In this document: positions 51,495 to 59,229 of the stretch, piece by piece
How the letters are laid out: each line of letters begins with the position of its first letter
How positions within the stretch are numbered: the first letter of the stretch is position 1
NCBI RefSeq assembly: GCF_009363855.1
Contig: NZ_CP045423.1
Span: forward strand, 1,828,001-1,892,000
Direction of reading: 5' to 3'
Length of the DNA: 64,000 nucleotides
Origin: Microvirga thermotolerans
Lineage (GTDB): Bacteria; Pseudomonadota; Alphaproteobacteria; Rhizobiales; Beijerinckiaceae
Notes under the pieces: model-generated
Database searches by the model: none
What the model saw: the letters and a program-made list of their open reading frames with translations, nothing else
What the model was told of the DNA's origin: nothing
Translations under genes and position numbers: made by a program

Positions 51495-51506
51495 ATGTCT
51501 ATACAT
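51495..51506. promoter_or_regulatory. Putative HutC operator 1 (hutI side)
   Basis: ATGTCTATACAT in the hutI-hutF divergent promoter. It is identical, in reverse complement, to the site at 45562. The core TGTCTATACA is a nearly perfect dyad, as expected for a dimeric GntR/HutC regulator. Confidence 0.72.
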
Positions 51507-51524
51507 AAGCGCGAAACAAATTTA

Positions 51525-51536
51525 TTGTCTAGACTT
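51525..51536. promoter_or_regulatory. Putative HutC operator 2 (hutF side)
   Basis: TTGTCTAGACTT has the perfect 8-bp palindromic core GTCTAGAC (51527-51534). Its start is 30 bp, three helical turns, from operator 1, so both sites face the same side of the DNA, which favours cooperative binding or simultaneous control of both divergent promoters. Confidence 0.7.
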
Positions 51537-51597
51537 ATTCGACGGGCTGCGGTGGATTTGCAGACAGCGCGTCCGGAGCCCGGGGAGGCAGGGGATC

Positions 51598-52968
51598 ATG
51601 GCGGAATCGACGCAGAGGCTGTTTCTGGAGCATGCGCTGCTGCCGGGGGGCTGGGCGCGGAACGTCGCGGTCGAGGTGGAGGGGGGCGCCATCCGTTCCG
51701 TGACGCCCGACGCCTCGCCCGACGGGTGCGAACGGATCCCCGGCATCGTCCTGCCCGGTCTTCCGAACCTCCACAGCCACACCTTCCAGCGCGGCATGGC
51801 GGGGCTGGCGGAGACGCGCGGCCCCAGCGGAGACAGTTTCTGGACCTGGCGGCAGGTCATGTACCGCTTCCTCGCGCATCTGACGCCGGAGGACGTCGAA
51901 TCCATCGCAGCCTTCGCCATGATGGAGATGCTCGAAGGCGGTTTCACGTCCCTCGCGGAGTTTCACTACCTTCATCACGACAGGGACGGTCGTCCCTATG
52001 CCGAGATCGGCGAGATGGCCGGCCGCATCGCGGCGGCGGCGGCTCTCACGGGCATGGGGCTCACGCTCCTGCCGGTCTTCTACGCCAACGGCGGCTTCGG
52101 AGGCGTGTCGCCCAACGAGGGGCAGCGGCGCTTCGTCTGCGACGTGGAGAGTTTCGGCCGCCTCCTCGAAAGCTCCCGGAGGGCGGCCGCCACCCTCGAC
52201 GATGCGAAGGTCGGGATCGCTCCGCACAGCCTGCGGGCGGTGACGCCCGAGACTCTCGCCGAGGTTCTCCGTCTGGTGCCGGAAGGGCCCGTTCATATCC
52301 ATGTCGCCGAGCAGACGAAGGAGGTCGAGGACTGTCTTGCCTGGTCCGGGCGACGTCCGGTCGCCTGGCTCCTCGATCATGCGCCGGTGGACCGACGCTG
52401 GTGCCTCGTCCACGCGACCCATCTCGATGCGGACGAGGTGCGGCGGTTCGCCTCGACGGGGGCGGTCGCGGGACTGTGCCCGCTCACGGAGGCGAACCTG
52501 GGCGACGGAACCTTCTCGGGCCCCGCGTTCCTCGATGCGGGCGGCGCCTTCGGCGTCGGCTCCGACTCGAACGTCGAGATCGCGGCCCCGGGCGAACTGA
52601 AGCAGCTCGAATACAGCCAGCGGCTCGCGCGGCGGGGCCGCAATCTGCTCGCGGAGAGGGAAGGGGAATCGACGGGACGAAGCCTCTACGGGCGCGCCCT
52701 CACAGGGGGCGCGCAGGCGCTCGGACGGCGTGTCGGAGCGATTGCGCCCGGCTGTCGCGCCGACCTTGTCGCGCTGGATGCCGCGCATCCGGACCTGGCC
52801 GGGCTGTCCGGCGACCGCATCCTCGACGCATACGTCTTCGTGACGGGGCGAGCGGCCATCGACAGGGTGGTCGTCGGCGGCAGGACGCTGGTGGAGCGCG
52901 GGCGGCACCGGGACCGGGACGCCATCGCGACCCGCTACGTCCGCACCATGGCGAGGATCAGGTCATGA
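51598..52968 (+). CDS. hutF: Formimidoylglutamate deiminase
   Basis: A 456-residue amidohydrolase-superfamily enzyme that converts N-formimino-glutamate to N-formylglutamate and ammonia, the fourth step. Metal ligands HSH at 59-61 (LPNLHSHTFQRGMAGLAE), FYANGGFGG, IHVAEQTKEVEDCL, and the GVGSDSNVEI segment agree with HutF rather than with HutI. GGAGG lies before the ATG at 51598. It is transcribed away from the hutI operon and overlaps hutC by 4 bp (ATGA). Confidence 0.95.
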   Translation: MAESTQRLFLEHALLPGGWARNVAVEVEGGAIRSVTPDASPDGCERIPGIVLPGLPNLHSHTFQRGMAGLAETRGPSGDSFWTWRQVMYRFLAHLTPEDVESIAAFAMMEMLEGGFTSLAEFHYLHHDRDGRPYAEIGEMAGRIAAAAALTGMGLTLLPVFYANGGFGGVSPNEGQRRFVCDVESFGRLLESSRRAAATLDDAKVGIAPHSLRAVTPETLAEVLRLVPEGPVHIHVAEQTKEVEDCLAWSGRRPVAWLLDHAPVDRRWCLVHATHLDADEVRRFASTGAVAGLCPLTEANLGDGTFSGPAFLDAGGAFGVGSDSNVEIAAPGELKQLEYSQRLARRGRNLLAEREGESTGRSLYGRALTGGAQALGRRVGAIAPGCRADLVALDAAHPDLAGLSGDRILDAYVFVTGRAAIDRVVVGGRTLVERGRHRDRDAIATRYVRTMARIRS

Positions 52969-53729
52969 CGGAAGGCGCACAGGCCAAGCCCGACGTCGCG
53001 GGCTCGAAGCATCTCTACCAGCGCATCCGCGACGACATCGAGGCGCGGATCATGTCCGGCGAATGGCCGCCCGGACATCGGGTGCCTTTCGAGCACGAGC
53101 TGATGGCGGAATACGGCTGCTCGCGCATGACCGTGAACAAGGTGCTCTCGACCCTCGCCGCCAACGGGCTCATCACCCGCCGCCGGCGCGCCGGCTCCAT
53201 CGTCGCGGAGCCCAGCAAGGAGCGGGCGGTTCTCGAGATCCAGGACTTCGCGCTCGAGGCGGCCCGCACCGGAACGGTCTATCGCTTCAAGGTCCTTCGC
53301 CGGGAGATCGAGCCGCTCGACGTCGCCGGAGCCCAGCGCACCGGGCTGCCGGCAGGCATGCGGATGCTGTGCGTGACGACGCTCCACCTCATGAACGGCG
53401 TTCCGAGCGCCTACGAGCAGCGGCTGATCCATCTCGAAACCGTGCCGGAGGCGGCGGAGGAGACGTTCGCCGAGCTGCCGCCGGGCACATGGCTCCTGCG
53501 GCGCGTGCCGTGGACCGACGCCGAGCATGTCGTCCGCGCCGTCAATGCGGACAGCGTGCTCGCCAGGCGGCTCCAGATCCAGACGGGCGCCGCCTGCCTG
53601 GTGCTGGAGCGCCGCACCTGGCAGGCGGGCAGCTTCGTCACGGAGGCCCGCATCGCATATCCGGGCGAGCGGCACCACCTGGTCGGCCGCTTCTCGCCCG
53701 CCACGTCGGGCCTCTCCTCCGGGGCCTGA
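52965..53729 (+). CDS. hutC: Histidine utilization repressor (GntR/HutC family)
   Basis: A 254-residue repressor. The N-terminal winged helix is at about 18-85 (LYQRIRDDIEARIMSGEWPPGHRVPFEHELMAEYGCSRMTVNKVLSTLAANG), and the C-terminal UTRA domain (about 95-240) binds the inducer, which in this family is urocanate. Its gene is translationally coupled to hutF. It is expected to bind the palindromes at 51495 and 51525 and thereby regulate itself, hutF, the hutI operon and probably the ABC importer. Confidence 0.94.
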   Translation: MTEGAQAKPDVAGSKHLYQRIRDDIEARIMSGEWPPGHRVPFEHELMAEYGCSRMTVNKVLSTLAANGLITRRRRAGSIVAEPSKERAVLEIQDFALEAARTGTVYRFKVLRREIEPLDVAGAQRTGLPAGMRMLCVTTLHLMNGVPSAYEQRLIHLETVPEAAEETFAELPPGTWLLRRVPWTDAEHVVRAVNADSVLARRLQIQTGAACLVLERRTWQAGSFVTEARIAYPGERHHLVGRFSPATSGLSSGA

Positions 53730-53760
53730 AGCGCCGGAGGAAGCGCGGCCGGGTCGCGGC

Positions 53761-54465
53761 TTAAGGACGCTTCGGGATGTCGAGCCCGCGTTGGACGGCA
53801 GGGCGGGCGAGGCCCCGCTCCAGCCATGCGGGAACGTTGCGGAGCGTGTCGAACCGGACGAGCTCGCCCGCGCCGTAGAAGCCGATGAGATTGCGCACCC
53901 AGCCGAGGAGCGAGATGTCGGCGATGGTGTAGTCCGGTCCCATGATCCACTCGCGCCCGTCCAGCCGCTGCTCGAGCACGCCGAGCAGGCGCTGCGATTC
54001 GGCGCGGTAGCGTTCGAGGGGACGCTTGTCCTCGATCTCCCGGCCCGCGAACTTGTGGAAGTACCCGAGCTGGCCGAACATCGGGCCGACCGCCGCCATC
54101 TGGAAGAAGACCCACTGCACGGTCTCGTAGCGCCGTGCGGGATCCTTCGGCAGGAGCTGCCCGGTCTTCTCGGCGAGGTAGAGCAGGATCGCGCCGGACT
54201 CGAACAGGGCCAGCGGCTTGCCGCCCGGACCGTCCGGATCGACGATCGCCGGAATCTTGCCGTTCGGGTTGAGCGAGAGGAATTCGGGCGTCCAGGTCTC
54301 GTTCTTGCCGATGTCGATCAAATGGGGCTCGTAGGGAAGGCCGGTCTCCTCCAGGGCGATGGAGACTTTCACGCCGTTCGGCGTCGGGAGGGAGTAGAGC
54401 TGCAGGCGGTCGGGATGCCGGGCGGGCCAGCGCTTGGTGATGGGAAAAGCGGAAAGGTCTGACAT
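53761..54465 (-). CDS. Glutathione S-transferase, YfcG/Nu-class-like
   Basis: A 234-residue GST. The N-terminal thioredoxin-fold has LYSLPTPNGVKVSIALEETGLPYE (24-46) with TPN at 28-30, in place of the Tyr/Ser/Cys of other classes, and NGKIPAIVDPDGPGGKPLALFESGAIL for glutathione binding; the C-terminal helical domain follows. YfcG-like enzymes act as disulfide-bond oxidoreductases with two bound glutathiones. GGAG 7 nt upstream supports the ATG at 54465. It converges with hutC, 31 bp apart. Role: thiol or redox chemistry; substrate unknown. Confidence 0.88.
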   Translation of the reverse strand: MSDLSAFPITKRWPARHPDRLQLYSLPTPNGVKVSIALEETGLPYEPHLIDIGKNETWTPEFLSLNPNGKIPAIVDPDGPGGKPLALFESGAILLYLAEKTGQLLPKDPARRYETVQWVFFQMAAVGPMFGQLGYFHKFAGREIEDKRPLERYRAESQRLLGVLEQRLDGREWIMGPDYTIADISLLGWVRNLIGFYGAGELVRFDTLRNVPAWLERGLARPAVQRGLDIPKRP

Positions 54466-54670
54466 CAGGAACTCCGAAATGGACGGCGCCATCCGGGCGG
54501 AACAGGGTCGCAAGGTCAAGCTTCGAAAATGCAAACGCCATTGGCGTTCGAGACGATGCGCCTCGCCGGGTGCCGGCGCAGCCGGGGTTGATCGCCGCCG
54601 ACCCGGTCGGCCATAACCGTCCTTCGGAGGCCGCGCGGCCTTGCCCCCAGTGCGCATGCCGGAGATTTCC

Positions 54671-55819
54671 ATGTTTCTCACGAACCAGGACGTGGTCGAG
54701 CTGACCGAGTGGCGCCGGGGGCTCCACCGCATGCCCGACGTCTCGGGAGAGGAGGCGAGGACCGCGGAAACGGTGGCGGCGCTCCTGGCCTCGACCGGGG
54801 CCGACCGGATCGTCACCGGCCTCGGAGGTCATGGCGTCGCCGGAATCTACGAGGGCCGCGAGCCGGGGCCGACCGTGATGGTCCGCGCCGAGCTCGACGG
54901 TCTCCCGATCCAGGAAATCTCGGATGTTCCGCACCGCTCCGCCGTGCCCGGCAAGGCCCACCTGTGCGGCCATGACGGACACATGGCGATCCTGGCCGCC
55001 CTGGCGCGGGGCCTCGGCCGCCGCCGCCCGCAGCGGGGCCGCGCAGTTCTCATGTTCCAGCCGGCCGAGGAGGACGGCTCCGGGGCCGCCGCCGTGGTGG
55101 AGGATCCGAAGTTCCGCGAGATCGCCCCCGACTTCGCCTTCGCCCTTCACAACCTGCCGGGCATGCCCCTCGGCAAGGCGGCGCTGATCGAAGGCCCGGT
55201 GAGCTGCGCGTCGCGGGGCATGCGCATCGCCCTGATGGGCAAGACCGCCCATGCCTCCATGCCGGAATTCGGCCTCTCGCCCGCGGATGCGGTCGCGAAG
55301 CTGATGCCCGCGCTGACGGGGCTTGGCCGGGGCGGCCCCCTCGACGAGGGGTTCGCCATGGTGACGGTGACCCATGCCCGCGTGGGCGAGCCCGCCTTCG
55401 GCATCGCTCCGGGATACGCGGAGATCTGGGCGACGCTCCGCACCTTGACGGATGCGGGGATGGAGGGACTCGTCTCGCGGGCCGAGGCATTGGCGGCCGA
55501 CGTGGCGAGGGAGCAGGGGCTCGGCCTCGAGATCGCCTATCGGGACGTGTTCCGCCACTGCGAGAATGCGCCGGAAGCCGTGGCCCACCTGCGCCGGGCT
55601 CTCGACGCGGAGGCCGTTCCCTGGGACCGGGGCGACCTGCCCATGCGCCCGTCGGAGGATTTCGGCCGTTTCGGCGACGGGGCCTGCGCCGCCATGTTCT
55701 TCCTGGGCGCCGGGGAGAAACACCCGAGCCTGCACAATCCCGACTACGATTTTCCGGACGACCTGATCGCCATCGGCGCCCGCGTCTTCATGCGGACCCT
55801 GCGAGACATGCTCGGGTAG
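54671..55819 (+). CDS. M20-family amidohydrolase (peptidase M20D type)
   Basis: A 382-residue zinc amidohydrolase. Metal ligands are in HLCGHDGHMA (Cys99, His101), PAEEDGSG (Glu133-Glu134) and ALHNLPG (His160), with a later His in the LHNPDYDFPDD segment; a dimerisation lid lies in between. The family includes hippurate hydrolase and indole-acetyl-amino acid hydrolases, so the substrate, an N-acyl amino acid, is not fixed. GGAG 6 nt upstream favours the ATG at 54671 over the one at 54656. It diverges from the GST and precedes the regulatory island. Confidence 0.88.
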   Translation: MFLTNQDVVELTEWRRGLHRMPDVSGEEARTAETVAALLASTGADRIVTGLGGHGVAGIYEGREPGPTVMVRAELDGLPIQEISDVPHRSAVPGKAHLCGHDGHMAILAALARGLGRRRPQRGRAVLMFQPAEEDGSGAAAVVEDPKFREIAPDFAFALHNLPGMPLGKAALIEGPVSCASRGMRIALMGKTAHASMPEFGLSPADAVAKLMPALTGLGRGGPLDEGFAMVTVTHARVGEPAFGIAPGYAEIWATLRTLTDAGMEGLVSRAEALAADVAREQGLGLEIAYRDVFRHCENAPEAVAHLRRALDAEAVPWDRGDLPMRPSEDFGRFGDGACAAMFFLGAGEKHPSLHNPDYDFPDDLIAIGARVFMRTLRDMLG

Positions 55820-55855
55820 GGCCGCGCACGCGTTGCGAAGGAGCGCATGCGCGAA

Positions 55856-55869
55856 TTGACGTAGATCAA
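55856..55869. promoter_or_regulatory. FNR/FixK-type binding site
   Basis: TTGAC-GTAG-ATCAA matches nine of the ten fixed bases of the FNR/FixK consensus (TTGAT-N4-ATCAA). It lies 107 bp upstream of the LuxR-type gene start, a plausible activator position. Further downstream, at 55891-55904, TAACGTAATTTCCC resembles, from memory, FixJ-type binding sites. Binding is inferred. Confidence 0.55.
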
Positions 55870-55976
55870 GAAGCCTCTTGGCGCTTCGGCTAACGTAATT
55901 TCCCGGTCGCGTCCTCCCGACCGGATCAACCTAGCCATTGCCGCGCCCTGCGCGAACCGATCAAAAGGCGAACTGC

Positions 55977-56744
55977 ATGTCCGTGACATTTCTCCAAAGA
56001 GAGGCCGGCTCCTGTCCCGCTCGCGACGAGGGACAGGTCCTGACGGTGCTCGTCGGCAACAACCCGATCCTGTTGGCCGGCCTCCAGCAGATGCTGGAGG
56101 GGACCCGGTTCCAGGTCCAGGAGGAGCTGGAGCAGCGTCTGGGATCGGGACGGTCTTTCGGCCGCATGCCCGGCCTGATCGTGGTCGACGCGGCTCGCTT
56201 CGCCGAGCGGACGATCTCTCTCGTCGAAGATCTCAGGAGCGAGTACCCGGACGGACGGATCGTGCTTCTCGCCGACCGTTTCGAGCCGGACTTCGTCGGA
56301 CAGGCCCACCGGGCCGGTGCGGACGGATTCTGCCTGACGAGCACGGATGGGACCGTGCTGGCCGCAGCCCTCGAACTCGTGATGCGCGGCGAGGTCGTCT
56401 TTCCCTCGACCTTCGTCCTGTCTCTGCTGAGCGCCGGACCGGCCCTCCGGGAACTCGAACGGAGCGCAACCCTCGGGTCCGCGGGCGATTCGTCGGACAT
56501 GCACAGATTGTCGGGTCGGGAGGCCGAGATCCTGCGCCGTCTGATGGAAGGCGCGCCCAACAAGGTCATCGCGCGCAAGCTCGGGCTTGCCGAAGCCACG
56601 GTCAAGGTTCACGTCAAGGCGATCCTGAGAAAGATCGGCGTGCAGAACCGGACGCAGGCCGCCATGTGGGCCGCATCGCGGGATCTCTCGGCGCTGCAGG
56701 CGGAGGCGTCGCCGCTCTCCGCCCCGCTCGAGACGGCCGGGTAG
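55977..56744 (+). CDS. LuxR-family response-regulator-like protein with a degenerate receiver
   Basis: A 255-residue protein with a C-terminal LuxR/GerE helix-turn-helix (LSGREAEILRRLMEGAPNKVIARKLGLAEATVKVHVKAILRK, about 178-219) and an N-terminal receiver-like domain (about 21-150). In the receiver the phospho-acceptor position Asp71 (LIVVDAAR) remains. The acidic pair at the start of the domain is GNN (27-29) instead of D-D, and the conserved Lys is Thr121. So normal Mg-dependent phosphorylation is unlikely. An FNR/FixK-type box lies upstream. Target genes are unknown. Confidence 0.85.
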   Translation: MSVTFLQREAGSCPARDEGQVLTVLVGNNPILLAGLQQMLEGTRFQVQEELEQRLGSGRSFGRMPGLIVVDAARFAERTISLVEDLRSEYPDGRIVLLADRFEPDFVGQAHRAGADGFCLTSTDGTVLAAALELVMRGEVVFPSTFVLSLLSAGPALRELERSATLGSAGDSSDMHRLSGREAEILRRLMEGAPNKVIARKLGLAEATVKVHVKAILRKIGVQNRTQAAMWAASRDLSALQAEASPLSAPLETAG

Positions 56745-56792
56745 GACGCTCCCGGAGCGGAGGAGAAGCCGGGTTCGGGTGTCGCCTCCCCA

Positions 56793-57581
56793 TCAGGTGG
56801 TCCTGGCGGTGAACACGTATCCGATCCCGCGCACCGACTTCACGAGGGTCGGGTGCTTGGGATCCGCCTCGATCTTGCGGCGCAGCCGCGCCACCTGGGC
56901 ATCGATGGAGCGGTCGATGGCCTCCCACTGACGCCCTCGGGTGAGATCCATCAGCTGGTCGCGGTTCAGAACCCGGCCGGGGTGGCGGGCGAAGGTGGCG
57001 AGGAGGTCGAATTCCCCGGTCGTGAGCGGAACCGCCGAGCCGTCGGGCGCCTTCAGCTCCCTCCGGGCGAGGTCGAGCTGCCAGCCGTCGAAGCGGATGA
57101 TTTCCTCCGTGGAGAGTTGCGTGCCGGCGGCCGAATCGGCTGCTTCTGCGGGTGCCGCGGGCAGGAGACGTCGCAGGACGCTCTTGATCCGGGCGAGAAG
57201 CTCCCTGAGGTGGAAGGGCTTGGCGATGTAGTCGTCGGCCCCGAGTTCGAGCCCGACCACCATGTCGACCATGTCCGAGCGGCCGGTGAGCATGATGATG
57301 CCGAGGTTGCTGTAGCCGGGCTGCGAGCGGATCTCGCGGGCCAGCTTGAGCCCGTCCTCGCCCGGCAGGACCAGATCCAGAAGAACCAGGTCCACCTTGG
57401 TTCGGGCGAGGCTCTCACGCATCGCCCGACCGCTTTCGGCTGAACTGACCTGAAAGCCTTCTTCCGACAGATAGCGCGAGAGCATCTGTCGGATCTTGGG
57501 ATCGTCATCGACGATGAGAATGTGTGGAGTATCCGTCACCCTGCCGTCGTCCTGGGAGGTCGGGCCAGTCTTCTCGCGCAT
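56793..57581 (-). CDS. OmpR-family two-component response regulator
   Basis: A 262-residue regulator with an intact receiver: acidic triad Asp25-27 (LIVDDDPKIR), phospho-acceptor Asp69 (LVLLDLVLPGEDG), Thr99 and Lys121 (DDYIAKPFHLREL). The C-terminal winged helix is VPLTTGEFDLLATFARHPGRVLNRDQLMDLTRGR. I start at ATG 57581 (MREKTG); a GTG at 57539 giving VTDTPHILIVDDD is also possible. It has no kinase gene next to it, so its cognate kinase may be one of the nearby sensors or elsewhere. It converges with the LuxR-type gene. Confidence 0.9.
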   Translation of the reverse strand: MREKTGPTSQDDGRVTDTPHILIVDDDPKIRQMLSRYLSEEGFQVSSAESGRAMRESLARTKVDLVLLDLVLPGEDGLKLAREIRSQPGYSNLGIIMLTGRSDMVDMVVGLELGADDYIAKPFHLRELLARIKSVLRRLLPAAPAEAADSAAGTQLSTEEIIRFDGWQLDLARRELKAPDGSAVPLTTGEFDLLATFARHPGRVLNRDQLMDLTRGRQWEAIDRSIDAQVARLRRKIEADPKHPTLVKSVRGIGYVFTARTT

Positions 57582-57717
57582 TGCCCGTTTCTTTATCGGG
57601 CAAGGCATTACGGTTGGGAACCTATCCTAAAGGGCCAGTAAGATTGAATATTTTCACCGATCGTCCGCCAAGGGAAGGGGGCTCCTTCTCGCGAACGCAG
57701 GAATTTTCGGGGGCGGC

Positions 57718-57738
57718 TTCGTAACATTCCGTTACGAA
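57718..57738. promoter_or_regulatory. 21-bp perfect inverted repeat upstream of the Crp/FixK-like gene
   Basis: TTCGTAAC-ATTCC-GTTACGAA: two perfect 8-bp arms and a 5-bp spacer, 88 bp upstream of the ATG at 57826. The size and spacing fit a dimeric regulator site. The half-site GTTACGAA recurs once at 62012-62019. It lacks the TTGAT half-site of FNR boxes, so a different regulator is expected. Confidence 0.6.
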
Positions 57739-57825
57739 ACGAGACATAATCGCACAGTCCGAAAGTACGTCTGTGACATTCGCCTGCTTTGGTCTGGGCA
57801 ACTCAGATCGTGACCGGAGCCCCCC

Positions 57826-58587
57826 ATGTATGCCTCCCGACTCGCCTCGATGCCCGGCGTCGCGATGCTTCCGGCGCTCGGCCTGCCGCCGGAGGCTCCA
57901 AGCCTGGATGCCCTGTTTGCCGCCCAGCCCACGGAGAGCCTTGCTCCCGGCGCCGCGCTGTTCTGGGAAGGCGATGCGGCCGACTATTTCTACCGGGTCT
58001 CCGAGGGCTGCCTCCGTCTCTATCGCATTCTGCCGGACGGGCGCCGGGCCATCATGGGCTTCGTCTTCGGCGGCGAGATGGTCGGTCTCTCCTGCCTCGA
58101 CATGCACCGGTACACGGCCGAGGCCGTCACGGCGGTGCGCGTCCGCCGGCTCAGCCGCAGCCGCCTCCACGCGATGGGCGAGGGAGCCGGAGAACTTCAG
58201 CGGCTCCTTTTCACCCGGCTCTTCGAGGAGATGATGGCCGCCCACCGCCATATCATCGTGCTGGGCCAGATGGGGGCAGAGGAGCGGGTCGCCCATTTCC
58301 TGGCATCGGCAGCCTGCCGCACCCGCGCGGATCGGAAGAGGCCGGTGGTCCTCGACCTGCCGATGACCCGTCTGGACATCGCCGACTATCTCGGCCTGAC
58401 CATCGAGACGGTCTGCCGCATCCTTTCGAAATTCAAGCGCGACGGGCTGATCGCCCTCGAAGGCCGGCACAGGGTGATCCTGCGCAGCCTGCGGACACTC
58501 CAGGAAATCGCCGGAGAGCCGGACGGCTTCGATGCCGGCGACATCCGGGAAGGGCGGGCTCGGCATCTCGCGGTCGAGGCGCACTGA
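57826..58587 (+). CDS. Crp/Fnr-family transcriptional regulator, FixK-like
   Basis: A 253-residue regulator: cNMP-binding-type beta-roll at about 30-130 (LFWEGDAADYFYRVSEGCLRLYRIL), dimerisation helix, and C-terminal HTH (MTRLDIADYLGLTIETVCRILSKFKRDGLI, about 180-209). The recognition helix ETVCR differs from the FNR/FixK ETVSR by Cys for Ser. The FNR-type N-terminal cysteine cluster is missing, as in FixK. A role in low-oxygen control is inferred from family and neighbours. A 21-bp palindrome precedes the gene. Confidence 0.88.
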   Translation: MYASRLASMPGVAMLPALGLPPEAPSLDALFAAQPTESLAPGAALFWEGDAADYFYRVSEGCLRLYRILPDGRRAIMGFVFGGEMVGLSCLDMHRYTAEAVTAVRVRRLSRSRLHAMGEGAGELQRLLFTRLFEEMMAAHRHIIVLGQMGAEERVAHFLASAACRTRADRKRPVVLDLPMTRLDIADYLGLTIETVCRILSKFKRDGLIALEGRHRVILRSLRTLQEIAGEPDGFDAGDIREGRARHLAVEAH

Positions 58588-58660
58588 GCCGCGCCAGCAG
58601 GGCGACCGGGACGGGGTACGCCGTCCCCATCAAGAACGGGAACAGCCAAGGGGAAGCAAC

Positions 58661-59149
58661 ATGAAGTGGCAGAGCATTGCAGCCGGCGGCACCGGGCCGA
58701 CCTTCGAGCGTGTCTACAACCTCTTCCGGAACAGGGAGGCGCGCGATCTCTGCTGCGCCGCGCCCGAGGACCGTCCGGTTCCGGCGTTCCTCGACGGCGA
58801 GGCCTGGGAATATGCAGGCACCCTGCGCGAAAGCGACGCGCCTCTCCTCGGCTTCGACCGGACGGCAGCCGAACTCGGCGCCCGGCTGAACGGGTTTCAC
58901 CTGTTCCAGTTGGCGCGTTCGAATAACGATGGGCGGACGGTCACGGCCGATCGTTGCGATGTGATCTATTTCTCTGCGCTGCGGCCTGGCAGAATGGATT
59001 TAGAGCTTCGATCGGTCGGTCGCAAAGGATCCCATGGGCTCCTCGGCTCCGCCCGGGATCCTCGAAGGACGTCGACGTGCGGCGTCCTGAGCGGCGAGGC
59101 GGGAAGTGCCCATGCGCCGAGGGCTGCGTGTCGGGCCGCTCGAGACTGA
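58661..59149 (+). CDS. Hypothetical protein, C-terminal part doubtful
   Basis: A 162-residue protein. The first 95 or so residues ([20 protein letters not shown] onward, with [22 protein letters not shown] and [13 protein letters not shown]) look coding, and the AGGGG ribosome-binding site is good. From about residue 110 on ([20 protein letters not shown] and beyond) the composition resembles random high-GC sequence, suggesting that the original stop was lost or a frameshift has extended the frame. No domain recognised. It sits between the Crp/FixK-like gene and the hybrid kinase, both on the same strand. Confidence 0.6.
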   Translation: MKWQSIAAGGTGPTFERVYNLFRNREARDLCCAAPEDRPVPAFLDGEAWEYAGTLRESDAPLLGFDRTAAELGARLNGFHLFQLARSNNDGRTVTADRCDVIYFSALRPGRMDLELRSVGRKGSHGLLGSARDPRRTSTCGVLSGEAGSAHAPRAACRAARD

Positions 59150-59229
59150 TGCCTCCGGCGCTCCCGGTGTCGGGGCATTCCCTTTGTGAGGCCCGGGCAG
59201 CGGCGGCGCGTCGAGAAGGAGCGTGGCAC

